Positions 1-11,025 of a DNA stretch of 64,000 bases are shown here, piece after piece; within the stretch, counting starts at the first letter, position 1; each line of letters begins with the position of its first letter. A program made the translations under genes and the position numbers. Below the pieces are notes generated by a model, which was not told the DNA's origin, made no database searches, and worked only from the letters and a program-made list of their open reading frames with translations. The DNA comes from Pseudofabraea citricarpa (taxonomy: Eukaryota; Ascomycota; Leotiomycetes; Helotiales; Dermateaceae): assembly GCA_029641185.1 (NCBI GenBank), contig JAPWGK010000007.1:930001-994000 (forward strand), given 5' to 3'.

Positions 1-537
1 CCCAATAAACAATACAAAGAAATACTATTGTAGATTCTAATCTCGAAGAGTTGCAGAATCGATATCATTCGTCCCATTTCTCGTTTCTTCTTGGATGTGA
101 TTTCATTCTGGTAACTAAGCTTGTCAGATCCCATGTTATTGCAATGCGCTATGAAGCGACCCACCCAGCAAACTGAGCCATTAACACCGTCCTTTTCCCA
201 TCACTGATATTAATATTTTACAATCATCATCGGCCTTCCGTCCTTCGTCCTTTTGTGCTCTTCTTGATATTGCAAGCTCAGCTTGCATAAATCAGGTCCA
301 GGGTCAATTGGCTAGATAATTATGTCTGTAATTTCTCATCGTGGAAGAATATCTCGCGCCCTAAATCGATCCTTTGGCAACCAGAGATCGTGTGAAAGTG
401 ATGTTTATAGTATCCCATATCATTAACCGGTAGCTCGCTTCGACCTTAGAAGAGCCAAATTGAGTATCAATTCTGATACTGAACGTTGAGCGAGTTCTGA
501 CTTCCATTGGTTGCAGCTGTCTCTGTGGAGTTCATCA
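1..537. other. Intergenic flank, no gene seen
   Basis: This is the left edge of the window and the 3' side of the 2EXR gene. I see no open frame of convincing composition, no RNA gene and no repeat here. Confidence 0.5.
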
Positions 538-1722
538 TCACAATCCGTACTGATCGCCATCGTAATACTCATCCATCTGATGCTCGTCTAGCAATGCCGC
601 GATGATCTCATTGGTTAGATCAGCATCACCATCCTCTTCTTCCTCCGACTCGTCATCCGTCACACCGAATATATCCTTGTGGTCTCCGTGAGAATGGATT
701 GCTGGCGGGAAGCCCATTACACCGCCTGTAGTGCTACAATCGGGCTGGTTTAATCCTTCCTCCAGAAGTAGGATGCTAATCGTCGGCCGCACCCACACTG
801 GATTTGCATCTTTCTCCTCGCGGAACTTGGCCCGGATCTCAGACGTCCAGTACCAGCACTCCTCGACATACGATGGCTGACATCCCGCATTGCTGAAATG
901 CACATTCCGCGTGTTCGGGTGGTACAATTTCGCCATGCTCTGTAACTCATCGTGCTCTAAGGCATCAAAGTGCGACAGTGTTTCCATCCGTAGAGCGTCA
1001 TGCTCTTCTGTTTCCGGTCCAGGGAGCGGGATTTCAGGTACCTGATGAGGCACAGACACGCTGAGGCCATTGGGACCAGCTACTGGATGGAGATTCTCAC
1101 GGATACGAGCAAGCAGTGACTGCTCTCCCCGCCAGTCAAGCTCATGCTCATCATACTCGTTTTCCGATTCGTCATACTGGTCGGCATCCTCGTAGTCGAT
1201 GCTCTCGTCATCACACAGGACCAGTGAGAAACTCTGCAGCGCCCTCAGATGCGTGCGGATCACCTTGGCCGGGCTGGGGCTCATCTGCGGGAACAAACTG
1301 CTGTTCTGCGACCATGCCGAGTAGCTGAATAGATCAATAGCCAGATGGCGAATCTCGCTCGCGGGTTCCGAGTGAGCGAACTGTAGCATGGGTCTTCGCA
1401 GTCCAATGGCCGGGTCATTGGCATAGATGGTATCTCTGTCCAGATCGACAAACGCATCAAAGGCGCGGGTCAGACCTCGCAAGGCCTCGTTGCGCGCTTC
1501 TTGGTTCACGTGGATCAGTGCTGGGAGTCCACCGGTGAAGTTCTTCGCGCTCCATTCACGCGCTTTGGGGTCGAAATATACTTGGATGATCCGCGGGCTG
1601 AGAGGGGTTGAGTACCACCACACTCGAAGCCTGATCTCGACGGGGAGGTTCAGGAACCGCGTGAATGTGCTGGTCTTGCTGCTGGTCCGGCTCGGGACGG
1701 GTCTCCCGTGCTTCTTCTCCAT
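538..1722 (-). CDS. 2EXR domain-containing protein, 394 aa
   Basis: Single-exon gene with an ATG at 1722. Residues about 20-120 carry the fungal 2EXR signature: the F-x-x-FLNLPVEIRLRVW opening, a central PRIIQVYFDP segment, then PALIHVNQEARNEALR, as in the many F-box-like 2EXR proteins of filamentous ascomycetes. The middle (about residues 175-200) and the C-terminus are strongly acidic, including a run of glutamates near residue 360. Function is unknown for the family; the LPVEIR motif resembles an F-box start, so a role as an adaptor is possible but is inference. No signal peptide or membrane segment is visible. It lies upstream of a small membrane-protein gene in the same orientation, with no sign of an operon-like link. 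The frame is intact and intronless. Confidence 0.85.
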   Translation of the reverse strand: MEKKHGRPVPSRTSSKTSTFTRFLNLPVEIRLRVWWYSTPLSPRIIQVYFDPKAREWSAKNFTGGLPALIHVNQEARNEALRGLTRAFDAFVDLDRDTIYANDPAIGLRRPMLQFAHSEPASEIRHLAIDLFSYSAWSQNSSLFPQMSPSPAKVIRTHLRALQSFSLVLCDDESIDYEDADQYDESENEYDEHELDWRGEQSLLARIRENLHPVAGPNGLSVSVPHQVPEIPLPGPETEEHDALRMETLSHFDALEHDELQSMAKLYHPNTRNVHFSNAGCQPSYVEECWYWTSEIRAKFREEKDANPVWVRPTISILLLEEGLNQPDCSTTGGVMGFPPAIHSHGDHKDIFGVTDDESEEEEDGDADLTNEIIAALLDEHQMDEYYDGDQYGL

Positions 1723-2137
1723 GCTTTCTGTTCGTCTGATTGTGAGTTCAGATGGTTGCTTTCTGAGTTAATATAAAGTCTGGTTCTGAAACTGATGGTC
1801 ATGTGACTATACATGCATGGATGCATCTTTCTCTCGGAACAACTTCTAACCGTGCCCAATTCACAACCTCAATCGCTTTCACAACTCATCTGAGACAAAT
1901 TTACATTTGATACTCTTCATATGATTGTTTTAAGGAGATATTCTTTCAAAATACGCTTTCGATCATCATGCATTTTAGTAACTGAGTACCATGTAAAAAC
2001 CAACCTCTTTTTGGAACTATAAAGATAACACTCCGTCCCTTTTCACCAGCTTCACTGGTCCAGTGAACTTCAGCTTGATCGGGTTATATCATGTAAACCA
2101 GCTAACTTACCCAGCCTGTATTCCCATGGTCGCCACT
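1723..2137. other. Intergenic, promoter side of the 2EXR gene
   Basis: About 415 bp between two minus-strand genes. It should hold the 2EXR promoter and leader and the 3' end of the membrane-protein gene. An AT-rich TTAATATAAAG-type stretch lies about 45 bp upstream of the ATG, too close to be a clear TATA box. Confidence 0.4.
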
Positions 2138-2878
2138 TTACCAAATCTGCATTTTGCCCCCTGGCACTACTTTCTTTTCAGGCAATGCCAAAAGAACCCT
2201 CAGATTTCCAATAGCGATAAAGGTAAAAACCACACCGGCAAAATAGTACCAAGCAGTATCAAAGTATTCCGGATACAACAGGACGGCGGGATTCCACGGA
2301 GCAAAGTTCCACATCGTCCCCAAAACAATGCAGATGCCAAGGCCAATGCTAGTACCGTCCCTTGAATTCTTCCGTCTCCAAAGCTCGCCCGGTCCGGCTG
2401 CCATGACCCAGTTGGTAAAAGTGCCCCATTGCATAAAACTATCGGCGCCCATGATCCGAATCAACACGTTGACGAGGGCGTAGAAGGCCGCAAGTTGGAC
2501 GCATATGCTTTGGATGGCGTCTCCTCGGGTGACTCGTCCCTTGGCGTACAATCCCCAGGTCTCTTGCCGTTCCCACTCGATTGTGTAGTATAAACACATC
2601 AGTTCTAGACCACTCCAAACAGCGAGCCCGATGGATAGGCTGACCAGAAACCAATGTCCATCATTCTCGGTTGCCGCTATGTAGAACCGGTATGACCAGC
2701 TGCTGTCGTGGGCCAGGTAGAAAGTATGCATCCACAGTGGAAATGGGCCTTTGTGTTCTCGTAACATCAAGGTGACACTATAGACATACTGGAAATAGCC
2801 AAAGAGCGCAGCAATGCCGTAAAATATAAGAACTTGTTTATCATCTCCACTGAATCCATCTACTATACGCTCCCACAT
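2138..2878 (-). CDS. Multi-pass integral membrane protein, 246 aa, Pyr4/PaxB-like topology
   Basis: Intronless frame; the first true ATG is at 2878 (the frame extends further only through a TTG). The protein is about 246 residues with some seven hydrophobic segments: near residues 16-35, 45-60, 70-95, 115-140, 150-165, 180-200 and 210-230. Length and segment layout resemble the small membrane-bound terpene cyclases of fungal meroterpenoid pathways (Pyr4/PaxB family). The position that carries the family's catalytic Glu near the second helix reads HDSSW here, so homology is only suggestive. No prenyltransferase or polyketide synthase gene is nearby. It ends in a short basic tail. It could equally be an uncharacterised fungal membrane family. 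The neighbouring Zn2Cys6 regulator and MFS exporter make a small-molecule role plausible but unproven. Confidence 0.7.
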   Translation of the reverse strand: MWERIVDGFSGDDKQVLIFYGIAALFGYFQYVYSVTLMLREHKGPFPLWMHTFYLAHDSSWSYRFYIAATENDGHWFLVSLSIGLAVWSGLELMCLYYTIEWERQETWGLYAKGRVTRGDAIQSICVQLAAFYALVNVLIRIMGADSFMQWGTFTNWVMAAGPGELWRRKNSRDGTSIGLGICIVLGTMWNFAPWNPAVLLYPEYFDTAWYYFAGVVFTFIAIGNLRVLLALPEKKVVPGGKMQIW

Positions 2879-3881
2879 CGTCACAGATGATTTCAATAAC
2901 CGCTGTCGGGCTAGATGCTACTAATTCGTAAGGTAGAAATTGTAGGAAGGGGAAAGTAGCCGCTGAAGAACATATCCTGTTGATTAAAAAGTATACATGT
3001 ATGTTGCTAAATCTGAGCTGATAAATAGACAAATGGTCGGCACCTGGTTTCATCCGGCTCGGATCAGCAGAAAATCACTTCCGTCTTGGACTGAACCCCG
3101 CTGAATTGATTGAAGCTGGCCAACTACTTTGCTCGCATGACTGCAAGTACAAATCTTCAAGAGTAGACAAGAGTAGTTTATCTCTTCGTCTTGCAATGGA
3201 GGAACCAATAATGGGGAAAATCTATAAAAATCCGTCGCCTTCTTCTGATAAAAAGTCCGTTATATTTGCAACTCATTTCTGATTGGTAAAGATTTAAAAT
3301 GAGTTGGCCAAATTAGGCTTGATTGAGCGGGGATTTTCCATTCCTTTCCATTGCTCTTTGTCTCAAGGCGAGCTCAAATGAGTTCTGATGTTGACATGAA
3401 GTCTGATTCTAAACACAAGGATCATGTGATCAGGTGTCTATCGACATCGCTGGTAAATATCCACTTTCGAAATAACTATGACCACTTACAAAATCGACAC
3501 ACCCCACAAGTTAGATCTCGGATCCCAAAGCTGGCGTGCGGCCGTCAGGAGCGCTCGTTCATGACAACTGAGCATTTGATATCATACAAAAATCATTGTT
3601 GTTTTGGCTCAGCAGTCGGAGAAATTGGTTGATAAGTGGTCTGCTGTGTATGTCTGCAGCTCCCTATTCCATCAATGAGTGAAGTGTGTGCGCTGACTTT
3701 TCACTCCGCAGAAATCGAAATTCCTCAGACAACGCGCACCCCGCCGCTCAATGGCCCCTCCATGAGCGCGACAACATCGCCCGCATTCGAATACGTCCTG
3801 TAGAGAGCTTCCTTCGCAGTTAGAACCTAGCTCCTGGCGAGTAAGGTGCATGAATACTTGAGGATTTGATAGTGGACCACG
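2879..3881. other. Divergent intergenic region, probable shared promoter
   Basis: About 1 kb between the minus-strand membrane-protein gene and the plus-strand Zn2Cys6 gene, so promoters of both should lie here. Short frames are present but show no recognisable protein sequence. I see no repeat or RNA gene. Confidence 0.5.
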
Positions 3882-5953
3882 ATGTCTCTATTCGCATCAC
3901 CTGGTGGGCCATGCTCAATGGCTGGCGAGGAATCTGTACCGAAAGCAAACCAAGCATGCATGTCTTGCAGGAAACAGAAGCGCAAATGCTCCAAGCAATT
4001 GCCATCATGTTCATTATGCACTCGGATGAATAGGATGTGCGATTACTCGGAAGCACCTCAGACACCGTAAGCATACCCTTGATTTGTGGATGCGAAATTC
4101 AAATAGACCGGAGACTTGCTCCGAAATTTAAGACATTCGTGTCAACCTTGCTGACTATCAATCAAATAGGACCCATGAAGACTTTAATGTGCTGCGAATG
4201 AAAGTATTAGAGCTTGAGAGTAGGTTGAATGGAAGGAATAACGCCGTAAACCAACCCACGCCTTTTGCGACACCTTCGAGTACGTTATCAGGACCCGACA
4301 GTCTTGGTCCTCCAGCCCCTTCTTTTTCACCTCCTCAAGACGCCCCGTGGCAGAGTATACAAAACAGATTTCCAGCAATTGCATTTCTAGACGCCGAAAG
4401 CTTTACGTATGGGCAAGTTTCAGTTCCGAAGCCTGCCATCGAAATATCTCCGGTATGTTTTGATTCTGCAGTAACTATGGGTCGTACCGAACTCGTCTTG
4501 GTTCCCGAGACACGTCAACGGAATCGGGCTCTTAAGAGAATAAAACTGATTCTCTATAGGATGTTCTTGAGCTTCTTGGAGATGGAGCATCAGTGCAAGC
4601 TGTCTGTGCCGAATATTTCGCAACCGTACACAGATGGATGCCCATCGTATCACAGAAACGATTATCTCGAAATATGCTTAATCCTTTATGGGAAGCAGGT
4701 CCAGATCTAGCTCTACTATTTTTATGTATGAAGCTCATCATATCGAGACCCCAGGATGGGATCGAGAGTTCTCAAAATCCAGTTTACCTCTCAGCAAAGC
4801 GCTTTATCGCCTTGATGGAGGCAACTGGCATGGTCTCTCTGGTTGTGCTTCAAGCAAATTTGCTAGTTACACTATTTGAATATGGGCAGGCAATTTACCC
4901 CGCGGCTTGGATGTCTGCAGGATGGTGTGTAAGATATGGCAATTTGTGTGGAATTAATGGCTTTAAAGAGGCTGCTCAACTTTTAGGTCGTTCCGTAAGT
5001 ACATATGCTATCTGGCTCGGAATACAACATTAACTCTGCTTAGCAAACCTGGACCGAGCAAGAAGAGCGTAGACGGACGTGGTGGGCTGTTTTACTCGTA
5101 GATAGGTACGTATGTGGGATTTAGTCTATGGGTGTCATCTAACAGTTTTAGAATGGTCTCAATCGGAAGCCAAGCACATATCTTAACAGCACAAGAGCCA
5201 AAGTCTAGCGATCCTTTACCTGCAGACGATATTGCCTGGGTAAGCACAATTCTGTTTCAATCGTTTACAATTGCTAATCAATCTCAGGACGAAGGAGAGA
5301 TGGGTCACACGTATCATACTATCGTCGACAGCGACGTCAATGAGCCTGCTGCTTCTTATCCACGACTTTGCCAGGCATACGTGGTGATGGGAAAGGTATT
5401 TAGTCATCATAAAGGTGACTACGCATCTGATAAAGACAAATTCAGTCGGGCTTCGCAGCTCTATCTTGAGATTTCTCTCTTGGCACGGAAAATTACCGAG
5501 GAAGCGGCTCATCTACCTGACTATCTAAGCCTTTCTAGCCCTATGGCACTTACTTTCAGTGCCCTCTGTGCGCTCTGCGATCCGTACTCATGCCCGTCTT
5601 CAGACGAGTTGAACAGGAGTCCCGAGGCTTCAGCAATGCAGGCACAAGCTGTTGATGGCATTAAGACTGTCTCCAGGAGCATTGTAGATTTTGCAGAGCA
5701 AGTCAACAATGCGACTGCCCTTCCTCAAGATCTAGACAGAGTCAGCCCATTGATCATGGATGCTCTTTACTCAGCTGCTGCCAATTATGCATGGCTTGTG
5801 AGAGAAAGTGGGGACGAAAATTCACAGATGGCACTAGAGTCTATCAGACATTGTTTGAGGAGGCTAGGTGCGCGGTGGAGAAATGCAGCAGAATATTTAA
5901 GAATTTTGGAGGCGCAAGAATTTACATACGCAGTTGGTACGGCTGGATCATGA
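3882..5953 (+). CDS. Zn2Cys6 binuclear-cluster transcription factor, 572 aa
   Basis: Six exons: 3882-4066, 4170-4452, 4560-4994, 5044-5105, 5152-5239 and 5288-5953; all splice phases agree. The N-terminus has a complete Zn2Cys6 finger, Cys26, 29, 36, 43, 46 and 53 (CX2CX6CX6CX2CX6C), followed across the first intron by a leucine-rich helix (LRMKVLELESRL) suited to dimerisation. Exons 3-6 match the fungal-specific transcription factor middle homology region, including the RRRTWWAVLLVDR motif. Such proteins bind CGG-triplet DNA in the nucleus and often control adjacent metabolic or transport genes. The gene converges on an MFS exporter, with stop codons about 96 bp apart, and shares an upstream region with a small membrane protein. 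The last exon boundary and exact 3' end are the least certain parts. Confidence 0.88.
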
Positions 5954-6049
5954 TCACGTTACCTGGCCAGAATAGTTCAATGAGGTGTACAGGAATCGGA
6001 ATTGGTTCAAAAGCACTTGCAAATGCATGGCTATTCAATCAATCATCTC

Positions 6050-7933
6050 TCATTCCCCTGCTGCAAAACTCGAATACCCTCGAATCTTGGGACCCCACTT
6101 GTAGAAAGCATAAGGTACCGGGACCATCAGCGCACTGATGGCTCCAAGTATCGTCAACGTATAATGGACTCCGAGGTTTTCGTAGAAACTGGTCAGTGGT
6201 CAGCGAGTACCTCTTGCGATTCGCATCTTCATGACTTACGGTATCCCAACCTCCACCATACCTCCAGCAGCCACATAGCGAATGAGAGTCAAGCTAGCAA
6301 GGGCCGACGCAGCATACAACTCATACGAGTCGATGATATACTGATAGGTGCTAATGAAAATGCACAGGATGCCGTAGCCAAAAAGCACCGAGGCGATCAA
6401 GGGACTCCAGTAACTGATGTGCGGGTAGCTGGTCCAGCCCATCCAGAACAACGACACAGGCACAGCCGGCGCGCCCATCATAGCGAAATGCAGCCTCTTC
6501 TCCGGTGGCAGTTTTGCTTCGGCGCCGTGTGAGGCTTGCAGAGCCTGCAGGTCCCGTTTCGCCCAGTGGTGGATCAGTGGGACGAGTGCTGAGGCGCCGC
6601 AGAGCCCTACGCCGATTCCTAGAAAAGCCAGCCCGGTAAGGCCCTCGCTGAACCCATACGTCTCGCCAAAGATGTACGTGTACCCGTCCAGGAAGGTGAA
6701 CAGAATGATGTAGATGACGGTCAGGTAGAGAGCGAAGAGGATGACAATTGGTTCTTTGAAGGTTAGCAAGAAGGGCCGGTAGAGGGCGCGTTGTAGTCGC
6801 CTCCAGAAGGTATCTGCACGAATCTCAACCGCAGCGACGTATCGCTTGTCGCCTGTCAATTTACGCAGCTGAGAAGCTTTCCATTTCAGCAGGATGGGCG
6901 CGTATGTTTCCGGCTGAAAGAGTATAACTCCCACGAGGATGACACCCGAGAGGATCAGAGTAATCCATTCCGTCCAGCGCCAACTGACAAGTTTCGACTG
7001 TCCCACAAAGCCACCCACGACGGGCCCAAAGATCGGGCCCATGAATCCGGCATTCGCAAAGAATGGAAACGCATAAACGCGCTCCAGCGGGTTCCAGAGA
7101 TCCGACAACGAACCTCCGGCACATACTAAGGGCGTGCTCCCAAAGAAGCCAGCCAGAAACCGCATCACCAGCTGCGTGCCTATGTTCGGCGCCAGAGCCG
7201 CTCCAAGGATCCAGCACATATACATGCCCATGGTCACGATGTATACCGGATTCCTCCCTACCGTTTCCGAGATGGGGCCTGCAAAGAGTGCCCCGAACCC
7301 GAAGCCGATCAGGAAGATGCCCGTCGCTAAGGACTCAGTGACTTCGCTGACGCCGAATTCCTCACTGGCCTGCTTGAGAGCTGCCGAGTCAACAGACGAG
7401 GCGAAGCCGACGATGAATGCGATGGCGCCGATGAGGAACGTCGATACGGCGCGTGTGGAATAGGGCCAGTTGTGGGGATCCATGGGGTCTTGTGCTGATT
7501 CGTAGCCGACTACGAAGACCGTCTCACGTCCTTCGCCGTCTTCTTTTCCTGCGTCTTTCTTGGAACACGGCCGTCCTAGTTTCCGGCTGCGTGTGCGACT
7601 CATTTCTCGAGTGAGGCGGCGCACTTCTATCCCCGCCATGGCATGTCCCATCGTCGTCCCAAAACTCTTCGCCGAGACCGCGGTTGGTCGTCTTTCTAAA
7701 TCGCCCGCATCCTGCTCTCCCTTCTCTAGGTCCCTTGAGTCGTGCGGAGACTGCGTAGCTATCGTCTCGACAGATGACCTTCTATGGCCTGCTGTTGTCG
7801 CGGTCGGCCGTTCTTCTGAGAATGTCTTGCTTTCTGCGTTTCCTCGCTCAATGGCCTCGGTGTTCTTGCGGTCTCGCTCATATTGTTCCTTTACCGTCGT
7901 GCCGAACCGTCGGTATGCTAGGAAAGATTGCAT
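6050..7933 (-). CDS. MFS transporter, DHA1 drug/polyamine exporter type, 610 aa
   Basis: Two exons, 6240-7933 and 6050-6188, joined by a 51-nt intron in phase 2. The second exon supplies the last helix (about 45 residues) and a good stop, so the uninterrupted frame alone is truncated. I chose the ATG at 7933; further upstream the frame reads through UTR-like sequence. A polar N-terminal cytoplasmic region of about 150 residues precedes DPMDPHNWPYS, the usual entry to helix 1 in fungal DHA1 exporters. Further family marks are the SETVGRNPVY loop, the SLSDLWNPLER stretch and the C-terminal ALASLTLIRYVAAGGM segment. Twelve membrane helices are expected. Substrates cannot be read from sequence: polyamines, azoles or a secondary metabolite are possible. 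It lies tail to tail with a Zn2Cys6 regulator. Confidence 0.9.
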
Positions 7934-8823
7934 CTTCTCTCGGGCTTGATATGTAGACGGATGTGGTCCTGTATCACAGAATGGTGGTACAAGACAGGAC
8001 ACAACACACAATCCCACCTTCGTCGCACCGCAGGGAACAAAAAAATAAAAATGAAGGAGAGAGAGAAGATCTATGATTCGCCACAACCCTTTCTGTCTAG
8101 TATACACACACCCTCCTCTCTAGAGGAAATAAAACCCAGGGAATAAAAAGACAACAAGATGAGAAAACAACATGAGCAGGAGAGGAGACCGAACAATTAA
8201 AAGGAAAGATGGCCCAGACACAGCATCGGATTCCTCAGCATTCAGCATCTCACCTTACCTTACCTTGCCTAGCTAGTAGCTACTGTACCATGACTGCTGC
8301 CGATAACAACAGTCCCCCATCCCATCTACGGGTACGACACTCGTAGAAATGTGGTGCGGCAGTGGAGGAGTGGAGTCGCATCACAAGTCCTGACGTCAAG
8401 AAGAGAAGGTGATCGTCTGGGACAGGCATGTATGAATGGTCGACCTCTCACCGGCCGGCAACTTGTATCGAGAAGCCGCAGATAAACGGCCCTAGCCCGT
8501 GCAGATCCCCTGGGATTCCTTTAGCAGAATGCTTGATCTGATCTAAGCCTGCTGCAACGTCAACGTCAACGTCCTGGTCGGATTTTGTTCCTTTTTGTCA
8601 GCGAGAGGTGCCGATGAGCCGCTCGTGTGTAGATTTTCGGCTTTAGAAATTCATCTCGTGGTCCAGACTGTTCTGTGAGACAACATGTCACTAATCAATT
8701 GCCCGAAGATGCCAGGGAGAACTCGACATCATGCGCATTACACTCAGAGTTCTATCTAAACGAGTCAAGCATCTCTAATATTGATACACGTCTACGCCGT
8801 TCTATCATATGCACTACATGTCT
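7934..8823. other. Intergenic, MFS promoter/leader and Mcr1 3' flank
   Basis: Nearly 900 bp between two minus-strand genes. The part next to the MFS gene is purine-rich on the plus strand, i.e. CT-rich on the transcribed strand, as in many fungal promoters. No further gene is supported. Confidence 0.45.
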
Positions 8824-10034
8824 TTAAAACTTGTAGACTTGGTCCTTGCTATATCCGAGCTCCTTCAAGATACCGTCGAGCTCGCCTTGATCACTTGGGC
8901 TCTTCTTGGCACCAGAGATCGCCTTGTACATACCAGGTGGTCCACAGACGAAAACCTTGATGTTCTCAGACTTTGGCTCTGGGAGGACAGTCTTCAAAAG
9001 CTCCTTGTTGATGAACCCCTTTCCTTGAGTCCATCCCTTCGGTGGCTTGTCAAGAACGTAGAATGCACGGAATCGCTGTGGATAGGTGTTCTCTAAGTCT
9101 GCGAACTCGCGCTTTAAGAGGATATCCTCCTCAGTGACGTTAGCGAAGACCAAGGTAACCTTAGTCTTATCGTCAGGGTTGTTGAAGATTGCACGAGCGA
9201 GCTGGTACATGGGAGCGATGCCAGTTCCACCGGAGATGAGAGCGATGTGGTTGTGCTTGTTTGGTGTCCATGCGTACTTTGGGATAGGTCCCTTGAAATC
9301 GAGCCTCTGCCCTGGTACCATTGCATGTATATGCTCGGACATAACACCGTTGGGATAGGCCTTTATAAGAAGATCAAGGAAGCCCTTGTCGCCTTTCTGA
9401 TCGTTAGCGCATTTCACCAGCATAATGGATTTAAAACATACTCTCGTCGCTGACTGGCGTATATGGTCTAATCGCAGGCTTCTCCATCTCGGGGCCCTTG
9501 TATTTCGTGAGAAGAGCAGAGGCGATATGAAGACCGCTGACTTGATCATCCTCAGGTAAAGCAAAGCGGAATTTCTTCGTGTTGTGGTTGACATTCTCCA
9601 CACTATCCAACTTCAAGCTGATAAAGCCCTGGTCTCCGCCGGTGAAAGCAGACTTGCCAATTGCTCCATCGGCCTTTGTCTTTGCCTGTCCTACAGCTTC
9701 CTTTGCCTTGTTCTCGGCGTCCTTTGCTGCGTTCTTGACCTTCGACGCGTTGTCGCCTTGGTTGTAGTAGTAGTAACCTGCACCACCGGCAACGAGAGCC
9801 GCAACTCCTGCGTAGAGACCGGTGCTGGATCCGCCGCTGGAAGGTTCAGTAGCATACCGACGGTATTGCTGTTGCTTTGTTAGCTTTGTCCAATTGACGC
9901 CATTGCGATGCGATGAGAGCAGAATCTTCCGAGCTCTTGTGCACCCGGGGTTTCCGCTCTAAAGAGAGGAATTGGCAATGCCCACTCACGCTTCTTAGGG
10001 GCTGAGCCGCTCTAAATGTCTGTCGCGCGAACAT
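8824..10034 (-). CDS. mcr1: Mitochondrial NADH-cytochrome b5 reductase, 346 aa
   Basis: Three exons: 9990-10034, 9442-9868 and 8824-9392. The protein starts with a basic, arginine-containing presequence ([10 protein letters not shown]), then a single membrane anchor with a tyrosine run followed by NQGD, as in Mcr1 proteins. The FAD-binding motif RPYTPVSDE ends exon 2, and the NADH-binding motifs [10 protein letters not shown] and [10 protein letters not shown] lie in exon 3; the C-terminus is VYKF. The enzyme passes electrons from NADH to cytochrome b5 at the mitochondrial outer membrane or intermembrane space and supports sterol synthesis and ascorbate-radical recycling. The third exon must start after an AAAG acceptor at 9393 to keep the frame and give SDESDKGF; a CAG four bases earlier would shift the frame. 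Confidence 0.95.
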
Positions 10035-11025
10035 GATTGCGATTGATGATGATGGAGGAGAATGAAGGCACGATTCGGATTAGCAACCCACTCGACCAGA
10101 TGACGTCGATAGCTCTAAGCTCCAAGCTTCAGAAGACGTGCTTTCCAACACGTGATCGGGTATATCTTGGCTTGTCACTGAACGACAGGGTTAAGTACAG
10201 GAGAGAGAACAGAAAATAGGTAGATTGAATGGTCTATTATAAGTGGTTTCCTGGCTCATAAGTAAGTAGCTGCAATTTGAACGCTATGTTTGCCCTTAAA
10301 AAATCTGCCCTTAAAAAATCTGCCCTTAAAAAACCCACATTTACATCAACTCAAGTCCGTTATCTAAAGGATACCTATACGTCAACCTCGAATTTATATA
10401 TGCTACGTTCATGTTTATTAAAATAAAATCTACTCCTCACTCGAGCCTATTTTGCTTTAGTTTGTTATCTCCTCTCTCTCTGTTTTCTCTTCTTTGATTA
10501 TCTATCTTTGCTCTATTATGTGTCTCCCTTCCCTTAGACTTGTTCGTTTTATTTCTGGCACGCACCGCCTCGCTAATGTTACTTCTGCCGAGGGATATTC
10601 TCTGCCTTCCCTTTACCTTCCGTACGATTAGATCAAAGTACTCCTGAAAACCCTCGCAGCTTGCTCAGTTATTTGTAGAGTCGTTCTCAGAAAATTTCCC
10701 AGAATCTCCAGGCCCTTCTTGAAGTTCCGGAAGGTCTGCCGGATCTACGAGGTAAGGTCTCCAAGGTCTTGAACATACCTAGGTACCTGAAGTATTCAGA
10801 ATCACAATTCCCTGTTCGAAATAACTATACTACTTGTAATAATTCAAATGCGTTGGACTTACAAACATACCACGGTCATGCATTGCTATTCTTAGATTTT
10901 AGAGAAATGATTTGTTGATCTACTAAGTAGCTTCTTGAGACCTATCCCTAACAATCCTCTTTTACCGGCTCATAAACTGCCCTTTGTCACTCACAACACG
11001 TTCGGTGATTTGCCACAATCCTCAT
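10035..11025. other. Intergenic, Mcr1 promoter region
   Basis: About 990 bp with no supported gene. It contains a 15-bp triple repeat at 10291-10335 and otherwise mixed AT-rich sequence. The part next to 10034 should be the mcr1 promoter. Confidence 0.45.
10291..10335. repeat. 15-bp tandem repeat, three copies
   Basis: The unit TGCCCTTAAAAAATC occurs twice exactly and a third time with its end changed to CC. It lies about 260 bp upstream of the mcr1 ATG, so it could affect that promoter; nothing else is known. Confidence 0.9.

Noticed and set aside
2879..2896. Extension of the membrane-protein frame to 2896
   Set aside because: It opens by TTG only; ATG 2878 gives a good N-terminus before helix 1.
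7934..8107. N-terminal extension of the MFS transporter frame
   Set aside because: The extra 58 residues are hydrophobic and leader-like; the ATG at 7933 fits family length and gives a normal cytoplasmic N-tail.
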